A stretch of 64,000 bases of DNA, from the NCBI GenBank assembly GCA_964617375.1, contig CAZTXQ010000007.1:10949-74948 (forward strand). The letters run 5' to 3'. Shown in pieces: positions 51,716 to 60,675 of this stretch. Position 1 is the first letter of the stretch; each line of letters opens with the position of its first letter. The DNA is from Firm-13 sp964617375 (lineage in GTDB: Bacteria > Bacillota > Clostridia > Saccharofermentanales > Saccharofermentanaceae). The notes beneath the pieces were generated by a model. That model ran no database searches and was not told the origin of the DNA. It saw only the letters and a program-made list of their open reading frames with translations. The position numbers and the translations under genes were made by a program.

Positions 51716-52693
51716 TTACGCGACTGCCCTTACCGGTTCCGCGAGATTCTGTCTCAAGAACGTCTTTACGGTTGACCAGTAGAGCTTGGGATTGGCATTC
51801 ACAGCCAGACCATGCTTTCCGTCCGGAATAAGAAGCTTCTCCTTCTCACAGCCCGCTGCCTCGTAGAGATCCTCCATCATGGAGTACGGTATCAGCTCGT
51901 CGGCGTCTCCGTGAATAAAAAGAGTCGGGGTTCTGGACTTCCTGACCTGTCGTACGCAGGAAGCTTCCCGGATATTCAGGCGGTCGATGAGTTTCGCCAT
52001 CGTCGAAATCGGATACAGGAACGGCTTGGCCGGAAGACCGGAATACTTTTTAAGCTGCACGGCAAAAATGTCCCATACCGAAGAGAATCCACAGTCGGCG
52101 ACGATACAGCGGACCGATTCCGGGAGATCTTCTCCACTGGCCATCATGGCCGTGGAAGCGCCCATCGAGACGCCAAAGAGCACAATCTGTGCAGCGGGAT
52201 TTGTATCCGAGATCGAGCGGCACCAGTCGATCAGATCCAGGCGGTCGTGCCAGCCCATGGAAATTGTATTCTTCTCGCTTTTTTCGTGCCCGCGAAGGGC
52301 GGGATAGAGCGTGTTGTAGCCGGCATAATGGAGCTTGCGTCCAAACGGCCCCATGGTATCCGGAGCTCCGGTATAACCATGAATACAGATCACCCATTTG
52401 TCCGAGAATTCGGGCGCAGGTATGATATATCCGTGCAGAAGTTCACCGCGACCCGAAAGGATTGCGGTCTCGGTCGGCTTCTTCCTGTGAAACCAGGCTT
52501 CGCCCTTCTCTGTAAAGCGGTCCTTGCTTTTATCGTTTTTCAGGGCTTCCCTTGAAGAAGCGCGTACCCGCCTCGCATACATTCTTCGCGACAATAGATT
52601 GTCATATAGAAGTACGCCGGACAGAAAATACAGAATTACAGACAGAAAAATAGCAGAAGTGAGAGCGAGTAAAATTTCCATGGTTAAATTCAT
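51716..52693 (-). CDS. Membrane-anchored alpha/beta hydrolase (YqkD/BAAT-like)
   Basis: 325 residues. One N-terminal helix (about 5-28), then CIHGYTGAPDTMGPFG (oxyanion region), the nucleophile elbow FGVSMGAST, Asp in FIHGDADELIP and His in GKHGLAVN. The family includes serine hydrolases of unknown substrate at the membrane. The start is uncertain: no good ribosome site precedes 52693 or the ATG at 52681. Confidence 0.85.
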   Translation of the reverse strand: MNLTMEILLALTSAIFLSVILYFLSGVLLYDNLLSRRMYARRVRASSREALKNDKSKDRFTEKGEAWFHRKKPTETAILSGRGELLHGYIIPAPEFSDKWVICIHGYTGAPDTMGPFGRKLHYAGYNTLYPALRGHEKSEKNTISMGWHDRLDLIDWCRSISDTNPAAQIVLFGVSMGASTAMMASGEDLPESVRCIVADCGFSSVWDIFAVQLKKYSGLPAKPFLYPISTMAKLIDRLNIREASCVRQVRKSRTPTLFIHGDADELIPYSMMEDLYEAAGCEKEKLLIPDGKHGLAVNANPKLYWSTVKTFLRQNLAEPVRAVA

Positions 52694-52774
52694 ACGTCGA
52701 TTACCCTAAGATGCTGTCGCGAAAATGAGCGTGACCTGCGAGCTCCTAAAAAGAACCCACTTGTTAAGAATAGC

Positions 52775-52806
52775 AAACCTATGTATTCTTTTTAATACAT
52801 AGGTTT
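52775..52806. other. Perfect 13-bp AT-rich hairpin
   Basis: AAACCTATGTATT and its exact complement surround CTTTTT. It is not followed by a T-run, so it is not a standard terminator. It sits in the 210-bp gap between the hydrolase and the small [2Fe-2S] gene. It could be a protein-binding dyad or a mobile-element relic. Confidence 0.4.
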
Positions 52807-52904
52807 AACCGATCTGTGAAGAATTCGCGGCAAAAGCATGGTAAGGCCAACTATAGGATGACTCACCGTCTAGGGCAACGACACCTGCCCGTTAACTCAA
52901 GTGC

Positions 52905-53087
52905 TCAGGATTTCGCCTTCTGCTTCTTCATGAACTTCTTGATATCCTCTTTGCAGTGACCGCATTTTGAACCCGCGCCGGTCGCTTCCGCGATATCCTT
53001 CCAGGACTTCGCGCCCTTCTCCATCGCTTTCACTATGTCGCCCTTAGTCACTTTCTTGCATTTACACATTACTTTATCCGGATTCAT
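52905..53087 (-). CDS. BFD-like [2Fe-2S]-binding small protein
   Basis: 60 residues. CKCKKVTKGDIVKAMEKGAK and TGAGSKCGHCKEDIKKFM give the CxC ... CxxC spacing of bacterioferritin-associated-ferredoxin domains, which hold a [2Fe-2S] cluster. A basic C-terminal tail follows (KKFMKKQKAKS). Possible roles are electron transfer or iron sensing. GGGAGG precedes the ATG. The gene upstream (53103-53666) is 15 bp away and co-directional. Confidence 0.85.
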   Translation of the reverse strand: MNPDKVMCKCKKVTKGDIVKAMEKGAKSWKDIAEATGAGSKCGHCKEDIKKFMKKQKAKS

Positions 53088-53102
53088 TTCACGCCCTCCC
53101 GA

Positions 53103-53666
53103 TCAACTTACTTTCAGCCGCCACACACCGTTCGAATCCTGATAGGCGGTTACCTTGCCCATGACACGAAGAACCTCCACAAAGCGGCGGATCGCCGGAT
53201 GTTCCGCACCCGTTTTTTGCGCAAGAAGCGCGGTCGTAATACCCGGATGCGATTCTATTTCACGATAGAGGAGAAGAGACATTGAGTAGTCCCGAATCGT
53301 GTTCTCTGATTTTTTAGCCTTCTGGTACGCTTTATATAGAAGTTCGCCGATTTCGCCCTCGGCACCTGCAAAGTTTGCGAAAATTTTCGCGTGCAGATCC
53401 TGAGCCAGCGAACTGCGCCCGTCACTGATCAGAACAATCTGTGTCAGATTGCCGTCGATTTCGCGGTAATACTCCGAGAGCTCCGCCCTCTCGGTCTCGC
53501 CGAGTCTGCTCACATCAATCACACAGGCATAGAAATCGGATGCGACTAGATCCGCACAGCTCCCGACCGCAACCAGAGAGCAATTCACGTTCTTAATGCA
53601 CTCACACACTCTCCGGTTCTCTTCCTCTGACAAGCCAAAGGTGCAAACATGTTTGCTGCTGAGCAT
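53103..53666 (-). CDS. Protein of unknown function with C-terminal winged-helix-like domain
   Basis: 187 residues from the ATG at 53666 (MLSSKHVCTFGLSEEENRR), which has GGGAGGTG seven bases upstream; the frame stays open further but without a site. The N-terminal half looks like an alpha/beta receiver-like domain (LVAVGSCADLVASDFYACVID..). The C-terminal 75 residues (YREIESHPGITTALLAQKTGAEHPAIRRFVEVLRVMGKV, in parts) read as a winged helix. A transcriptional regulator is likely; no family was recognised. Confidence 0.65.
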   Translation of the reverse strand: MLSSKHVCTFGLSEEENRRVCECIKNVNCSLVAVGSCADLVASDFYACVIDVSRLGETERAELSEYYREIDGNLTQIVLISDGRSSLAQDLHAKIFANFAGAEGEIGELLYKAYQKAKKSENTIRDYSMSLLLYREIESHPGITTALLAQKTGAEHPAIRRFVEVLRVMGKVTAYQDSNGVWRLKVS

Positions 53667-53832
53667 AAAGGACACCTCCCTGGGCTCCCCATAAACCGCT
53701 TTGAACATTTCTTGTAAATCCGAACCTTCCGTCGAGGGCTTACCATTATTGTACGAAGTGCCGCTTACAGCTGCAAGCTTGTCATTAGAAAACAATGTCG
53801 AAATGGCAGCTCCCGGGTTATCCGACCCGGGG

Positions 53833-54702
53833 TCAGGCGTGCGACAGCACGGGAAACTGAATCATCCCCGATTCGAAGCAGACCGAAACCGGTCCCTTTA
53901 CAAACAACGTCGTGTCTTCATGTGTACCCGGTCTTGCCGTCCAGCCGGTTTTCAGGAAGGGTGTAAATCCAAGAACGACTCGCTTAATCTCTTTTCCGAA
54001 AGCGGCAATTATTCCGTCGAGATCGACCGGATCCTTCGAAAAAACCGCCGAGACGTACAGATCTTCTCCTTTCGTTTCGGCAACCACGTACGCACTCTTA
54101 ATACGGTACACGTTCCGGCTCATAAAGGACATAACGTAGAACATGACAATGCGCTCGGGATCGAGGAGCCACAGATCATGTCCGGCCGAAGAATACCGAA
54201 TCGCATCGACGAGAAACTTCTGATTCTCAGGCGTATCCATAATGATTTGTTCCGCAGTCACGCTCGAGTCGTTACAAACCTCTTTATAATACTCATATTC
54301 ATTTGCCGGCCGGAATCCGAACTTCGGATACATAGTAAGGACGCGGTCGTTCGCGAAAAGAAAAGCCCCATCCGTCTTGCCGTCGTAATCGGATTCGATC
54401 TCGTCCATAAGGATCCGGATAAGTCCCTGATTCCTGTAGTCATCAGACACCATAACGGTCCCGAGCTGGATCAGGTTCAGGACTTTCCCGTCGTGCAGGA
54501 AGCGCATCGGACTTACCGAGATATTCGCGACAACCGTATCTCCGTCCAGAATTGAATACGGAATATAGTTCTCCTTCCAGTATCCGCCCCGATACCAATC
54601 CTCGAAATCAAGTCCGAAGACTTTTCCGGCCAGCCGGTTATAGCTCTCCCTTAAAGCGTCCTCGCCCTGATATGCCTTTTGTATGCTGTATGCCTCTTTC
54701 AT
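53833..54702 (-). CDS. GNAT-family N-acetyltransferase
   Basis: 289 residues. NLIQLGTVMVSDDYRNQGLIRILMDEIE contains the acetyl-CoA loop (R/QxxGxG/A variant RNQGLI). The C-terminal half (about 150-289) is an additional domain as in Eis-like two-domain acetyltransferases. The target is unknown. GGAGAAG lies upstream of the ATG. A CCCGGGTTATCCGACCCGGG hairpin follows the stop. Confidence 0.8.
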   Translation of the reverse strand: MKEAYSIQKAYQGEDALRESYNRLAGKVFGLDFEDWYRGGYWKENYIPYSILDGDTVVANISVSPMRFLHDGKVLNLIQLGTVMVSDDYRNQGLIRILMDEIESDYDGKTDGAFLFANDRVLTMYPKFGFRPANEYEYYKEVCNDSSVTAEQIIMDTPENQKFLVDAIRYSSAGHDLWLLDPERIVMFYVMSFMSRNVYRIKSAYVVAETKGEDLYVSAVFSKDPVDLDGIIAAFGKEIKRVVLGFTPFLKTGWTARPGTHEDTTLFVKGPVSVCFESGMIQFPVLSHA

Positions 54703-54822
54703 TGAAACGTCTTCTCCGTCCTCTTCCGCTAAATTGTGTATGATTTCCTCATCGTTCGCTTGTTTTTGTTATATACTATAACATGTACTTGGAAACAATC
54801 TTAAGGCACAGAGGTATTCATT

Positions 54823-56274
54823 GTGAAAATTCGATTCATCGAACCGGGCAATCTTCCGTATCGCCCTTCCATAAAGAACTATTTCGTATATGACAAGTAC
54901 ATCCGGACCCCTTCCGTAGGTCTACTCACTCTTGCCACCCTTGTTAAGAAGCAGTATGACGACACATACATGTACAGCGAATCCATCTCAAAGATCGTCT
55001 GGCAAGACGTTCTCGACGCCGACATCGTATTCATCGGCATCTTTACGTTCGCTGCCAACCGCGGCTACGAGATCGCGCGCTATATCCGCGAGAATTCGAA
55101 AGCCGTCGTGGTGATGGGCGGGCTGCACGCCTCTATGAATTACCCCGAAGCGCTCGAAAATTGTGACTATGTTTTGCTGGGAGAAGGCGACGAGTCCGTA
55201 TTCGACTTCATAGGTGCGTACAGCGAGAAGGCTACGTTTGATTTCCCCGGGATTGCGTACAAGAAGGACGGACAGATCATCACGACCGGCCAGAGATGCC
55301 CTCCGAAGGACATCAACGTCATTCCCGACCGCGATCTTCTTTACAATTACCGGAAAATGGCCGGTCACAATACAATCTGGCCGCAGGTCCACGCCTCGCG
55401 CGGCTGCCCGCACAACTGCGATTACTGCGCTCTGGTCCGCCACTTCGGCCATACCGTCCGCACCAGAACGCCCGAAAACATCGTCGAAGATATCCGCCGG
55501 TCGATCGAATTCCACGACGGCACACACCGCCGCATCTCCAAAGTCCTCTGGCTGACCGACGACAACTTCTTCGCCGATCGCGCCTGGGCGGTATCGGTCC
55601 TGAACGCGATCATCGCAAGCGGGATCCGCTACCAGTTCACGATACAGGCCCGCTACGAAGTCGGATACGACGATGAGATGCTCGAGCTCCTGAAAAAAGC
55701 AGGATTCGTCGAAATCGCCATGGGCATCGAGTTCCTGGAAGACCAGGCCTTTGAAAGCTACCACAAGAAAAGCACGCGGGACGAGATCATCGGTTCCGTC
55801 GAAAACATCCAGAGGCACGGCCTTCGCGTCAGAGGCCTCTTCATAGTCGGCGCCGACAATCACACAATAGGCGTCGGCGACCGGCTCGCCGATTTCGTCA
55901 TCGAACACAAGATCTGCGGCGTACTCATCCAGTCCATGTACTTTGTCCCCGGCACGCCTGTCTATGATACCCATAAGGACAAGCTCATCCATACCGACTG
56001 GTCCAAATACAACGGCAACGTCGTACACTATCCGGAAAACATCTCGCCCTATGACCTGCAGAAAGAGATCCTTCACGCGAGCGCGAAAATATACTCCGCC
56101 AAGCGCCTCATGAAGGCATTCTTCCGAATGCGCGGGCTCGAGAGAACCCTTTTCGCGGGCGAATATATCTGGCAGAAAAGCGTTCGGGCGGATCTTAGAA
56201 GAGAACTTCCGAATCTGAAGGCAGCCGTTTTAGAGCAGAACAAAGAAGCAAAAGCCGCGATGACCGAAGCGTAA
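54823..56274 (+). CDS. B12-binding-domain radical SAM protein
   Basis: 483 residues. The N-terminal 140 form a cobalamin-binding-like Rossmann domain (VVVMGGLHASMNYPEALENCDYV..GEGDES, in parts), lacking an obvious DxHxxG. The radical SAM motif CPHNCDYC is at about residue 200, followed by LTDDNFFADR and IEFLEDQAFESYHK. The C-terminal 100 residues are helical. Members methylate or rearrange lipids, cofactors or natural products, and the substrate is unknown. The start is a GTG with GAGGT eight bases upstream. Confidence 0.9.
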   Translation: MKIRFIEPGNLPYRPSIKNYFVYDKYIRTPSVGLLTLATLVKKQYDDTYMYSESISKIVWQDVLDADIVFIGIFTFAANRGYEIARYIRENSKAVVVMGGLHASMNYPEALENCDYVLLGEGDESVFDFIGAYSEKATFDFPGIAYKKDGQIITTGQRCPPKDINVIPDRDLLYNYRKMAGHNTIWPQVHASRGCPHNCDYCALVRHFGHTVRTRTPENIVEDIRRSIEFHDGTHRRISKVLWLTDDNFFADRAWAVSVLNAIIASGIRYQFTIQARYEVGYDDEMLELLKKAGFVEIAMGIEFLEDQAFESYHKKSTRDEIIGSVENIQRHGLRVRGLFIVGADNHTIGVGDRLADFVIEHKICGVLIQSMYFVPGTPVYDTHKDKLIHTDWSKYNGNVVHYPENISPYDLQKEILHASAKIYSAKRLMKAFFRMRGLERTLFAGEYIWQKSVRADLRRELPNLKAAVLEQNKEAKAAMTEA

Positions 56275-56295
56275 CAGTGTTACAAACCCCTGCTG

Positions 56296-57192
56296 TCAGG
56301 ACTTTAAGGACTTGAGGAAATCCTCGACTTCCGTCCGGTACGGGATCGAAGGAGCCGCGCCTTTTCGCGAAACCGCCAGTGCGGACGCCGCGGAAGCATC
56401 CCGCAGAACATCCTGAACCGGCTGATTCATGAGCATACCCGCGAGAAAATACCCCGTGAAAGTATCGCCGGCCGCCGTCGTATCAACAACCTTGAGATCA
56501 AAGATATCCTGTCTGAACCGTCCCTTGGCGTCGCAGTAAACGACGCCCTTTTTGCCGAGCGTCAGGACGACACCCGAATCCGGATACCGCGCCATAATCG
56601 CATCGAGGATCTCGTCGGGATCGGTCTTGCCCGTCATCTGAGCGCCTTCCACTTCATTGATCAAGAAATACGAAACCGTCGACAGATCGCATGCCTCGAT
56701 CAACTCGTTATAAGGAGAAGGATTGAGGGCGACCTTGAGTCCGAGTGCGCCCGCTTTTTCGAGCATATATTTAAGAAGATTCACTTCATTCTGCATGAGA
56801 AGAATATCGCCCGCTTCAAAAGCCGACAGGACCTCGTCGATCCGTTCCCCGGTATTCATCTGATTGGCGCCGCCGAAAAGAAGAATGCTGTTCTGCCCGG
56901 AATCACTGACCTGAATAATCGCATTGCCCGTGCGCTCGCCGCACGTGCGGACGAAGCTTACATCCACGCCGCTCTCGCGCATGACATCCAGAAGAAAACC
57001 TCCGTCCTCGCCGATAAACCCGGCGTGATACGCAGGCGCGCCCGCCCTGGCCAGCGAGATCGACTGATTGAGGCCCTTGCCGCCGCTGAAAACCGATAGG
57101 CCGGTCGAAGAAATCGTCTCTCCGGGTTCAACAATATGCGGTACCTGATACACATAATCGATGTTCAGAGATCCATAATTCAGTATTTTCAT
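56296..57192 (-). CDS. rbsK: Ribokinase (PfkB family)
   Basis: 298 residues. GSLNIDYVYQVPHIVEPGET, FSGGKGLNQSISLARAG (substrate block) and VVDTTAAGDTFTGYFLAGML (anion hole and catalytic Asp of the second PfkB signature) are as in RbsK. It phosphorylates ribose or a related sugar at O-5. No ribose transporter is nearby. GGGGGAGA precedes the ATG. Confidence 0.88.
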   Translation of the reverse strand: MKILNYGSLNIDYVYQVPHIVEPGETISSTGLSVFSGGKGLNQSISLARAGAPAYHAGFIGEDGGFLLDVMRESGVDVSFVRTCGERTGNAIIQVSDSGQNSILLFGGANQMNTGERIDEVLSAFEAGDILLMQNEVNLLKYMLEKAGALGLKVALNPSPYNELIEACDLSTVSYFLINEVEGAQMTGKTDPDEILDAIMARYPDSGVVLTLGKKGVVYCDAKGRFRQDIFDLKVVDTTAAGDTFTGYFLAGMLMNQPVQDVLRDASAASALAVSRKGAAPSIPYRTEVEDFLKSLKS

Positions 57193-57495
57193 ATTCTTCT
57201 GTCTCCCCCACTAATGCCAATTTGCGAAAAGCTTCGCGCCGGATGCGTTTATTAAGATAATTGCCTGACGGCAATCATTGTATCAAAACAACCTCCCGAA
57301 TAGACGCTGCCCTGGCCTCCCAATCGTATCTATTCTGTTAAATCTGCATCCAAGCGCGAAAAGATTCGTAAAAGGCCCTACATTGGTTCTTCTCTCCTTG
57401 TAGTCCCTCAATTGGTACACTTCATTTGATATTATCAGCCATAAGAAATCCGGGAGATCCAAAACGCCGAAACAACACCGGGAAAGGAGAACTTC

Positions 57496-58035
57496 ATGAG
57501 CAGTCAACAACCCGGGCTTATTCCGAAACCTGCCTGCGTCCTGAACATCCTGCTGCCGCTTCTTGCGGGACTGTCCGTATACGTCCTGCTGCGTCCGGAT
57601 TCCTATGTGTCTCTGATTCTGTCCGGCCCGTTACACATAACATATCCGGATGCACCGTCAAATATGTCACCCGATATCCTTCGCCTTCTGAACAATTTCG
57701 GGCCGGATATCTGCTGGTCCTATTCGCTCGTATTCGCCGTACATATGGCGGCAAAAGATCTTCGCCATTCCCTGCTTTTTACAATAAGCCTGTCCGTAAT
57801 CGTAATCATACTGGTCGAAAGTCTCCAGAAACTCGGTGTGCTCTCCGGCGTATTCGATCCTTTGGACCTTGTACTGGAGACCACAGCCGCAGCCACAGCA
57901 ACCTTAATTCTTGCATTTATCTCGCGAAAACACAGGAGGAACACACATGAGAAAGAAAATCCTAACCCTCATCAGCCTCATCCTTGTCATCGCCTCTTTC
58001 ACCGTAATGGCCGCCGGAAGCGGATCATCGGATAA
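57496..58035 (+). CDS. VanZ-like small membrane protein
   Basis: 179 residues with about four helices (18-36, 75-95, 100-118, 125-145). NNFGPDICWSYSLVFA and LVESLQKLGVLSGVFDPLDLVLET resemble the Asp- and Glu-Gln-rich loops of VanZ-like proteins. The last 30 residues (HEKENPNPHQPHPCHRLFHR..) are low-complexity and overlap the start of the next gene by 89 bases. AAAGGAG precedes the ATG. Function unknown. Confidence 0.65.
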   Translation: MSSQQPGLIPKPACVLNILLPLLAGLSVYVLLRPDSYVSLILSGPLHITYPDAPSNMSPDILRLLNNFGPDICWSYSLVFAVHMAAKDLRHSLLFTISLSVIVIILVESLQKLGVLSGVFDPLDLVLETTAAATATLILAFISRKHRRNTHEKENPNPHQPHPCHRLFHRNGRRKRIIG

Positions 58036-58879
58036 GAAAGACATTGTTGACGCGACATCGGCCCCTGCTGCCGATAGCCAGGCTTCGGGCTCACCCGCTG
58101 ACGATGCGACAGACATTGCAGTACAGAACGCCGCATCCGTAACGATTGATGAGCAGGTACTTTTCGATCAGGATGGACTCCGCATTACCGCTTCCGGAAT
58201 GGCCGACGATTCGATCTGGGGATCCGGAATCAATCTTCTTATCGAAAACAGCTCGAGCAAGAACCTAAGCGTCGCCTGCAACGCCGTAATTGTAAATGAT
58301 TACATGATAAGCAATCTCTTTTCGGCCGATGTCGCTGCCGGTAAGAAATCCAACGAAACTCTTTATTTAATGTCAAGCCAGTTGCAGGATGCCGGAATTA
58401 CCGAAATCGGAAAAGTCGAGATCTATTTTAACATCTACGATTCCGAAACATACGATACTGTCCTCACTCCCGACGTCATCGAAATCCACACCAGCGCCTA
58501 CGACAGAATGTCCGTCGTCAAAGCAGATTCGGGCACAGAACTCCTGAATCAGGACGGAATCCGGATCGTCGGAAAATATGTCGACGAGAACAGCATCTGG
58601 GGCGCCGGCGTTCTCCTCTACATTGAGAACACAACCGGAGAAAACGTCATCGTAAGCTGCGACAATATGAGCATAAACGGGTTCATGGTAGAACCGGTAT
58701 TTATAGCCGACGTGTATCAGCAGAAAATGTCACTGAGTAATCTCACAATCTTTCAGTCCGATCTCGACGACAACGGAATCAAGAGCATCGATGATATCGA
58801 GCTGACCTTCACTGTCAGTAACGCCTCCACATACTCAACCATCCTCACAACCGATCCGATCACCTTCTCCGCGAAGTAA
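57947..58879 (+). CDS. Secreted protein with two tandem beta-rich repeats
   Basis: 310 residues. Signal peptide (1-26, LILVIASFTVMAAGS), a Ser/Ala-rich linker, then two homologous units of about 110 residues: FDQDGLRITASGMADDSIWG..GINLLIEN and LNQDGIRIVGKYVDENSIWG..GVLLYIEN. The repeats resemble DUF4352-type extracellular immunoglobulin-like domains. The start at 57947 follows AGGAGG. It is probably co-expressed with the preceding membrane protein, with which it overlaps. A surface or ligand-binding role is inferred. Confidence 0.8.
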   Translation: MRKKILTLISLILVIASFTVMAAGSGSSDKKDIVDATSAPAADSQASGSPADDATDIAVQNAASVTIDEQVLFDQDGLRITASGMADDSIWGSGINLLIENSSSKNLSVACNAVIVNDYMISNLFSADVAAGKKSNETLYLMSSQLQDAGITEIGKVEIYFNIYDSETYDTVLTPDVIEIHTSAYDRMSVVKADSGTELLNQDGIRIVGKYVDENSIWGAGVLLYIENTTGENVIVSCDNMSINGFMVEPVFIADVYQQKMSLSNLTIFQSDLDDNGIKSIDDIELTFTVSNASTYSTILTTDPITFSAK

Positions 58880-59100
58880 GCGGGTCCTCCTCACACCGGT
58901 AACCGGGAACCAACGCCCGGATCACCGAAGCCAAGCCGTAATCCGGGTACCAACTGCCCGGGTTACGGTTACGGTCATTTCGGGCGATATCCGTCTGCCC
59001 GAAAACACCCGAAAAACTCGGCAAGTGATGGTTCCTCCCCGGCCCGCAGGTCCCTTCCTGCCTTTTCGCGATGCATCTCGAAAAATCAGGAACAGTTCAA
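58880..59100. other. Intergenic stretch with a strong GC-rich hairpin
   Basis: Near 58938-58970, CCGTAATCCGGGTACC folds back on GCCCGGGTTACGG. Smaller CCGGTAACCGG-type repeats surround it. No T-run follows. No gene is supported here. Confidence 0.45.
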
Positions 59101-59129
59101 TTGACAATGAAAATAATACCTAGTAAAAT
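59101..59129 (+). promoter_or_regulatory. Promoter of the tRNA-Ser genes
   Basis: TTGACA (59101-59106) and TAAAAT (59124-59129) are exactly 17 bp apart, about 55 bases before the first tRNA. Confidence 0.8.
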
Positions 59130-59182
59130 AGTCAAGCGTATCTTTGCTTAGATGACGAGTCCTTCATCTATTCAAGACATTT

Positions 59183-59273
59183 GGAGAGATGGTCGAGTTG
59201 GTTTAAGGCACCGGTCTTGAAAACCGGCGAAGGTGAGAGCCTTCCGTGGGTTCGAATCCCACTCTCTCCGCCA
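59183..59273 (+). tRNA. tRNA-Ser (anticodon TGA)
   Basis: 91 bases including encoded CCA. The acceptor stem is GGAGAGA/TCTCTCC, the anticodon arm CCGGTCTTGAAAACCGG shows TGA, a long variable arm (GAAGGTGAGAGCCTTC region) is typical of class II tRNA-Ser, and the T arm is GTGGGTTCGAATCCCAC. Confidence 0.97.
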
Positions 59274-59309
59274 TCTATGCTATAATAGGCATATTCACTC
59301 AGCAGCCAC

Positions 59310-59400
59310 GGAGAAGTACCCAAGAGGCTGAAGGGGAGGCTTTGCTAAAGCTTTAGGCGGGATTACCCGCGCGAGGGTTCGACTCCCTCCTTCTCCGCCA
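59310..59400 (+). tRNA. tRNA-Ser (anticodon GCT)
   Basis: 91 bases including CCA. The acceptor stem is GGAGAAG/CTTCTCC, the anticodon arm AAAGC/GCTTT surrounds GCT, a long variable arm (GCGGGATTACCCGC) marks tRNA-Ser, and the T arm is GAGGGTTCGACTCCCTC. A TATAAT at 59281-59286 precedes it, so it may also have its own promoter. Its last 18 bases recur 202 bases downstream. Confidence 0.97.
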
Positions 59401-59602
59401 TATGAAAACAGGGACTCACCTTTATGGTGGGGCCCTGTTTTCATGTTGAGGACTAGTAAGAGGGAGTCGAACCCTGAGAAGGCAGAAGGCGATGAGACGG
59501 GCGTCCTGTGGACGGCCGGACGACTTCTGCGGAGGAGCGGCAGCGACGACGGAAAAGCAAGCGAGCGCAGAGAGCTTGTGCGGGCTCCCTCCTTCTCCGC
59601 CA
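59383..59602 (+). repeat. Direct repeat of the tRNA-Ser 3' end, possible att scar
   Basis: CTCCCTCCTTCTCCGCCA occurs at the tRNA end (59383-59400) and again at 59585-59602. Between them lie the tRNA terminator and an inverted partial T-arm copy (AGAGGGAGTCGAACCC near 59459). Duplicated tRNA 3' ends are the usual footprint of integration at a tRNA gene. No integrase remains between the copies. Confidence 0.6.
59404..59442 (+). terminator. Terminator of the tRNA-Ser genes
   Basis: GAAAACAGGG and its complement CCCTGTTTTC enclose an inner CACC/GGTG stem. The TTTT lies inside the closing arm. Confidence 0.75.
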
Positions 59603-59638
59603 AAATTTGTCTGAAAACAAGCTTTTCAGACACCAGAA

Positions 59639-59681
59639 ACACCGGAATACCAGGCATTTGCGCTGATTCCGGTGTTTTTTA
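59639..59681 (+). terminator. Terminator-like hairpin after the duplicated tRNA end
   Basis: The stem ACACCGGAAT/ATTCCGGTGT is followed by six T. A second hairpin (GTCTGAAAA/TTTTCAGAC) lies just upstream. Confidence 0.75.
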
Positions 59682-59928
59682 TTGATCCATTTATCCTGCT
59701 TAAACCGATCGGAAAATCAACGGAAAAGAGCAGAAAAGCATACAATTTGCGTCCAAAAAATAGATCTGCTTTCTAAACTCCCTGTATTCTGATTATTTCG
59801 GTGCGGCGGAGCCGCTGTGTTAATGCACAGTGTACCACGATGTTAATGAAATAAGACCAGCCTGTTAACGGGCAGAGCCACCGGTTTATGAGCCGATGAC
59901 CCTGCCTTTTTCGTTTGCAGAGCAAGCG

Positions 59929-60675
59929 TTATTTGTTTTGAATACCCTTTCTCTTACGCATGGAATCTTCACCATCAATGACGATGGTGTAGGAATCATG
60001 GACAATTCGGTCGAGGATCGCGTCAGCGAGTGTGCTTTCTCCGATTTTTCCGTGCCAGCCTTTGGGTGAGAACTGTGAGGCGAAGATGGTGGATCCGCGT
60101 TTGTGTCGAATTTCGATAATCTCTAAAAGATCTCGTGCTTCGTGTTCTGAAAGCGGAATTAGCATCCACTCATCGAGAATCAGCAAGTCTACTTTCTTGT
60201 ACTGACCGATTACCTTTTTGTACGTTCCTTCCCCTCTGGCAACTGCTAAATCATTCAGAAGTTCCGGTAATCGAATGTACTTAACCTTCAGAAAGTTTCT
60301 GCATGCTGCGATTCCCAGCGCACAAGCTATGTACGATTTTCCTGCTCCCGATGCTCCCAGGATAATCACGTTATGTTTCTCGTGAATGTAGTTGCAGGTA
60401 GACAGCCTTGCGAGGAGTGCTTTATCGAGTTTCCGGTCCGCATGGAATTCAATGTTTTCCATGCACGCTTCGCTGTCGGACACGCCTGCCGTTTGGACAA
60501 GTCGAAGTAATTTGTTGTTCTTACGCTTATTCCATTCGGAATCAACCAGAAGGCCGAATCTCTCTTCAAAGGAGAGCGCAGAAAAGGAATTGTCTTCTAA
60601 TTGATCGCAAAAGGATTCTGCCATGACACTGAGTTTCATGTCGAGCAGTTTGGTTTTGGTTGTCTCATTCAACAT
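59929..60675 (-). CDS. istB: IS21-family helper ATPase IstB
   Basis: 248 residues. Walker A GASGAGKSYIACAL, Walker B LLILDEWMLIP and the sensor-type FASQFSPKGWHGKIG are those of IstB (DnaC-like AAA+). It assists the transposase in target selection. GGAGG lies before its ATG, which overlaps the istA stop by 11 bases. The full length suggests a functional copy. Confidence 0.95.
   Translation of the reverse strand: MLNETTKTKLLDMKLSVMAESFCDQLEDNSFSALSFEERFGLLVDSEWNKRKNNKLLRLVQTAGVSDSEACMENIEFHADRKLDKALLARLSTCNYIHEKHNVIILGASGAGKSYIACALGIAACRNFLKVKYIRLPELLNDLAVARGEGTYKKVIGQYKKVDLLILDEWMLIPLSEHEARDLLEIIEIRHKRGSTIFASQFSPKGWHGKIGESTLADAILDRIVHDSYTIVIDGEDSMRKRKGIQNK

Noticed and set aside
53667..53795. 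43-residue N-terminal extension of the winged-helix protein
   Set aside because: The ATG at 53666 has a strong GGGAGGTG site; the extension is low-complexity and lacks one.
54988..56076. 362-codon minus-strand frame
   Set aside because: Antisense to the radical SAM gene with its CxxxCxxC motif; no ribosome site and no family.
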